DNA of 37,538 nt from Parcubacteria group bacterium GW2011_GWC1_36_108 (GTDB taxonomy: Bacteria; Patescibacteriota; Minisyncoccia; Moranbacterales; GWC2-37-73). Location of the stretch: the NCBI GenBank assembly GCA_000991245.1, contig LBRD01000007.1:1-37538 (forward strand), read 5' to 3'. Position numbers and translations under genes: made by a program. The notes under the pieces were generated by a model. That model ran no database searches. It worked only from the letters and a program-made list of their open reading frames with translations, and was not told where the DNA came from. The first letter of the stretch is position 1. Each line of letters starts with the position of its first letter. Positions 36,918 to 37,538 of this stretch are shown piece after piece.

Positions 36918-37430
36918 ATGAAGAAAAAAATTATTTATTGTCTGCTTTTATTTTGTGCAATTGTTTTGCAAACAAGCGTGCTGCCTTTGATATCTCCTTT
37001 GCATATAGCGGGCGATGTTGTGTTGATGCTTATTCTGGCTGGATCAGTTTTGGATGGTTTCTTTGCATTTTTTTGGTGGGCTATTTTTGCTGGAATTGTT
37101 TATGATCTTGCCAGTTATACAACTGTTGGAATTCACGCTCTTATTTTTCTTTTAGTTGTTTATTTTGTGAGTTTTTTTTCCAGACGTTTTTCTGTTGAAA
37201 TAAAGGGTGTTGGTGTGGCGCTGTTCGTTATTTTTGTTGCAGTTGCTACGCTGCTTTCTCGCGGGATTATCGCACTGTCTGTTGCTTGGGATTTGCAGAC
37301 ATTCAATGGATATTTTGAAGAGTTTGGCAATTGGAAGATTATTATTTTTCAAATTTTGTTTAATACCTTTTTGTTTTTGTTTTGTTTTTTTGTTCTTAAA
37401 AAAGTGAAGAAGTTTTTTGTAATTGAATAG
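36918..37430 (+). CDS. mreD: Rod shape-determining protein MreD
   Basis: 170 residues, almost entirely hydrophobic with about five membrane segments, for example KIIYCLLLFCAIVLQTSVLP at the start and FQILFNTFLFLFCFFVLKKV at the end. LISPLHIAGDVVLMLILAGS and the acidic GIVYDLASYTTVGIHAL are typical of MreD. The position after mreC settles the call. Confidence 0.9.
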   Translation: MKKKIIYCLLLFCAIVLQTSVLPLISPLHIAGDVVLMLILAGSVLDGFFAFFWWAIFAGIVYDLASYTTVGIHALIFLLVVYFVSFFSRRFSVEIKGVGVALFVIFVAVATLLSRGIIALSVAWDLQTFNGYFEEFGNWKIIIFQILFNTFLFLFCFFVLKKVKKFFVIE

Positions 37431-37435
37431 AAATT

Positions 37436-37538
37436 ATGTTTAAAAGAAAACAAAAAATACCAAAAAAATTCTCAGGAATGGAGATTGAAGACTATGTCCT
37501 TACAGCGACAGAGAAAGAAGCTTCACGAATGGAAAAAC
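37436..37538 (+). CDS. Start of a gene, probably PBP2 (mrdA); cut by the window edge
   Basis: Open from ATG 37436 to the right edge, 34 codons: a basic start (FKRKQKIPKKF), then GMEIEDYVLTATEKEASRME. It is 5 bp after mreD. Elongation-specific PBP2 commonly follows mreD, and a short basic cytoplasmic N-terminus before a membrane helix fits, but the visible part carries no catalytic motif. Confidence 0.55.
   Translation, partial: MFKRKQKIPKKFSGMEIEDYVLTATEKEASRMEK

Overview
The window is AT-rich bacterial chromosome using the standard bacterial code: TGA is used as a stop (for example at 6569-6571 and 16964-16966) and Trp is TGG. The compact gene set, a MurF that lacks the family's N-terminal domain, ribosomal proteins with odd Lys-rich N-terminal tails, a thioredoxin-CcdA fusion and many small orphan proteins suggest a Patescibacteria/CPR genome of Parcubacteria type. 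That placement is inference; no rRNA or other marker is present to fix it.

Layout. 1-5300: end of the ribosomal protein/RNA polymerase cluster (infA, rpmJ, rpsM, rpsK, rpsD, rpoA, rplQ, rplM, rpsI), with most genes separated by about 100 bp inverted-repeat spacers. 5300-6680: two orphan small genes with strong promoters, excellent Shine-Dalgarno sites and near-identical tandem terminators. 6680-10440: a PEGA/propeller membrane protein, a small membrane protein, tRNA-Lys and a BNR-repeat lipoprotein. 10440-14810: frr, site-2 protease (rseP), greA, recQ-type helicase. 15250-20750: division/cell wall cluster mraZ-rsmH-ftsL-ftsI-murF with an MraZ-type operator. 20750-22200: a small HTH-like gene with a structured leader, tRNA-Glu with a duplicated 3' end, and a reverse-strand orphan gene. 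22200-24240: prenyl diphosphate synthase and undecaprenyl diphosphate synthase (lipid carrier for the wall). 24320-30860: thiol redox genes (thioredoxin-CcdA fusion, trxA, trxB) split by a three-gene insert: a protein with a hypermutated-looking C-terminus, a MoxR/midasin-like AAA+ ATPase and a RhuM-like protein. 31000-33400: malic enzyme, YjbQ family, PCMT-like methyltransferase. 33680-37538: mltG and the rod-shape operon mreB-mreC-mreD-(mrdA start).

Most interesting points. (1) The gene at 26054-27007 ends in a 120 bp tract with only 7 A's (about 6%) in an A-rich genome. It encodes a C-terminus that looks like the variable region of a diversity-generating retroelement (DGR) target. The gene lies directly upstream of an AAA+ ATPase and a RhuM gene, and no reverse transcriptase or template repeat is in the window. 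(2) A dispersed structured repeat occurs four times; its outer stem reads GTCAAAT/ATTTGAC, GTGAAAT/ATTTCAC or GTTAAAT/ATTTAAC, so both strands co-vary. (3) Both tRNA genes have an inverted copy of their own T-arm/acceptor 3' end, placed symmetrically around the downstream terminator hairpin, as if made by template switching. (4) Most gene spacers are built from a short word repeated at 7-10 bp period followed by its reverse complement, and these genes lack good Shine-Dalgarno sites. (5) Three genes (recQ, murF and the DGR-like target) share the geometry -10 box, 6 nt, ATG, which predicts leaderless mRNAs.
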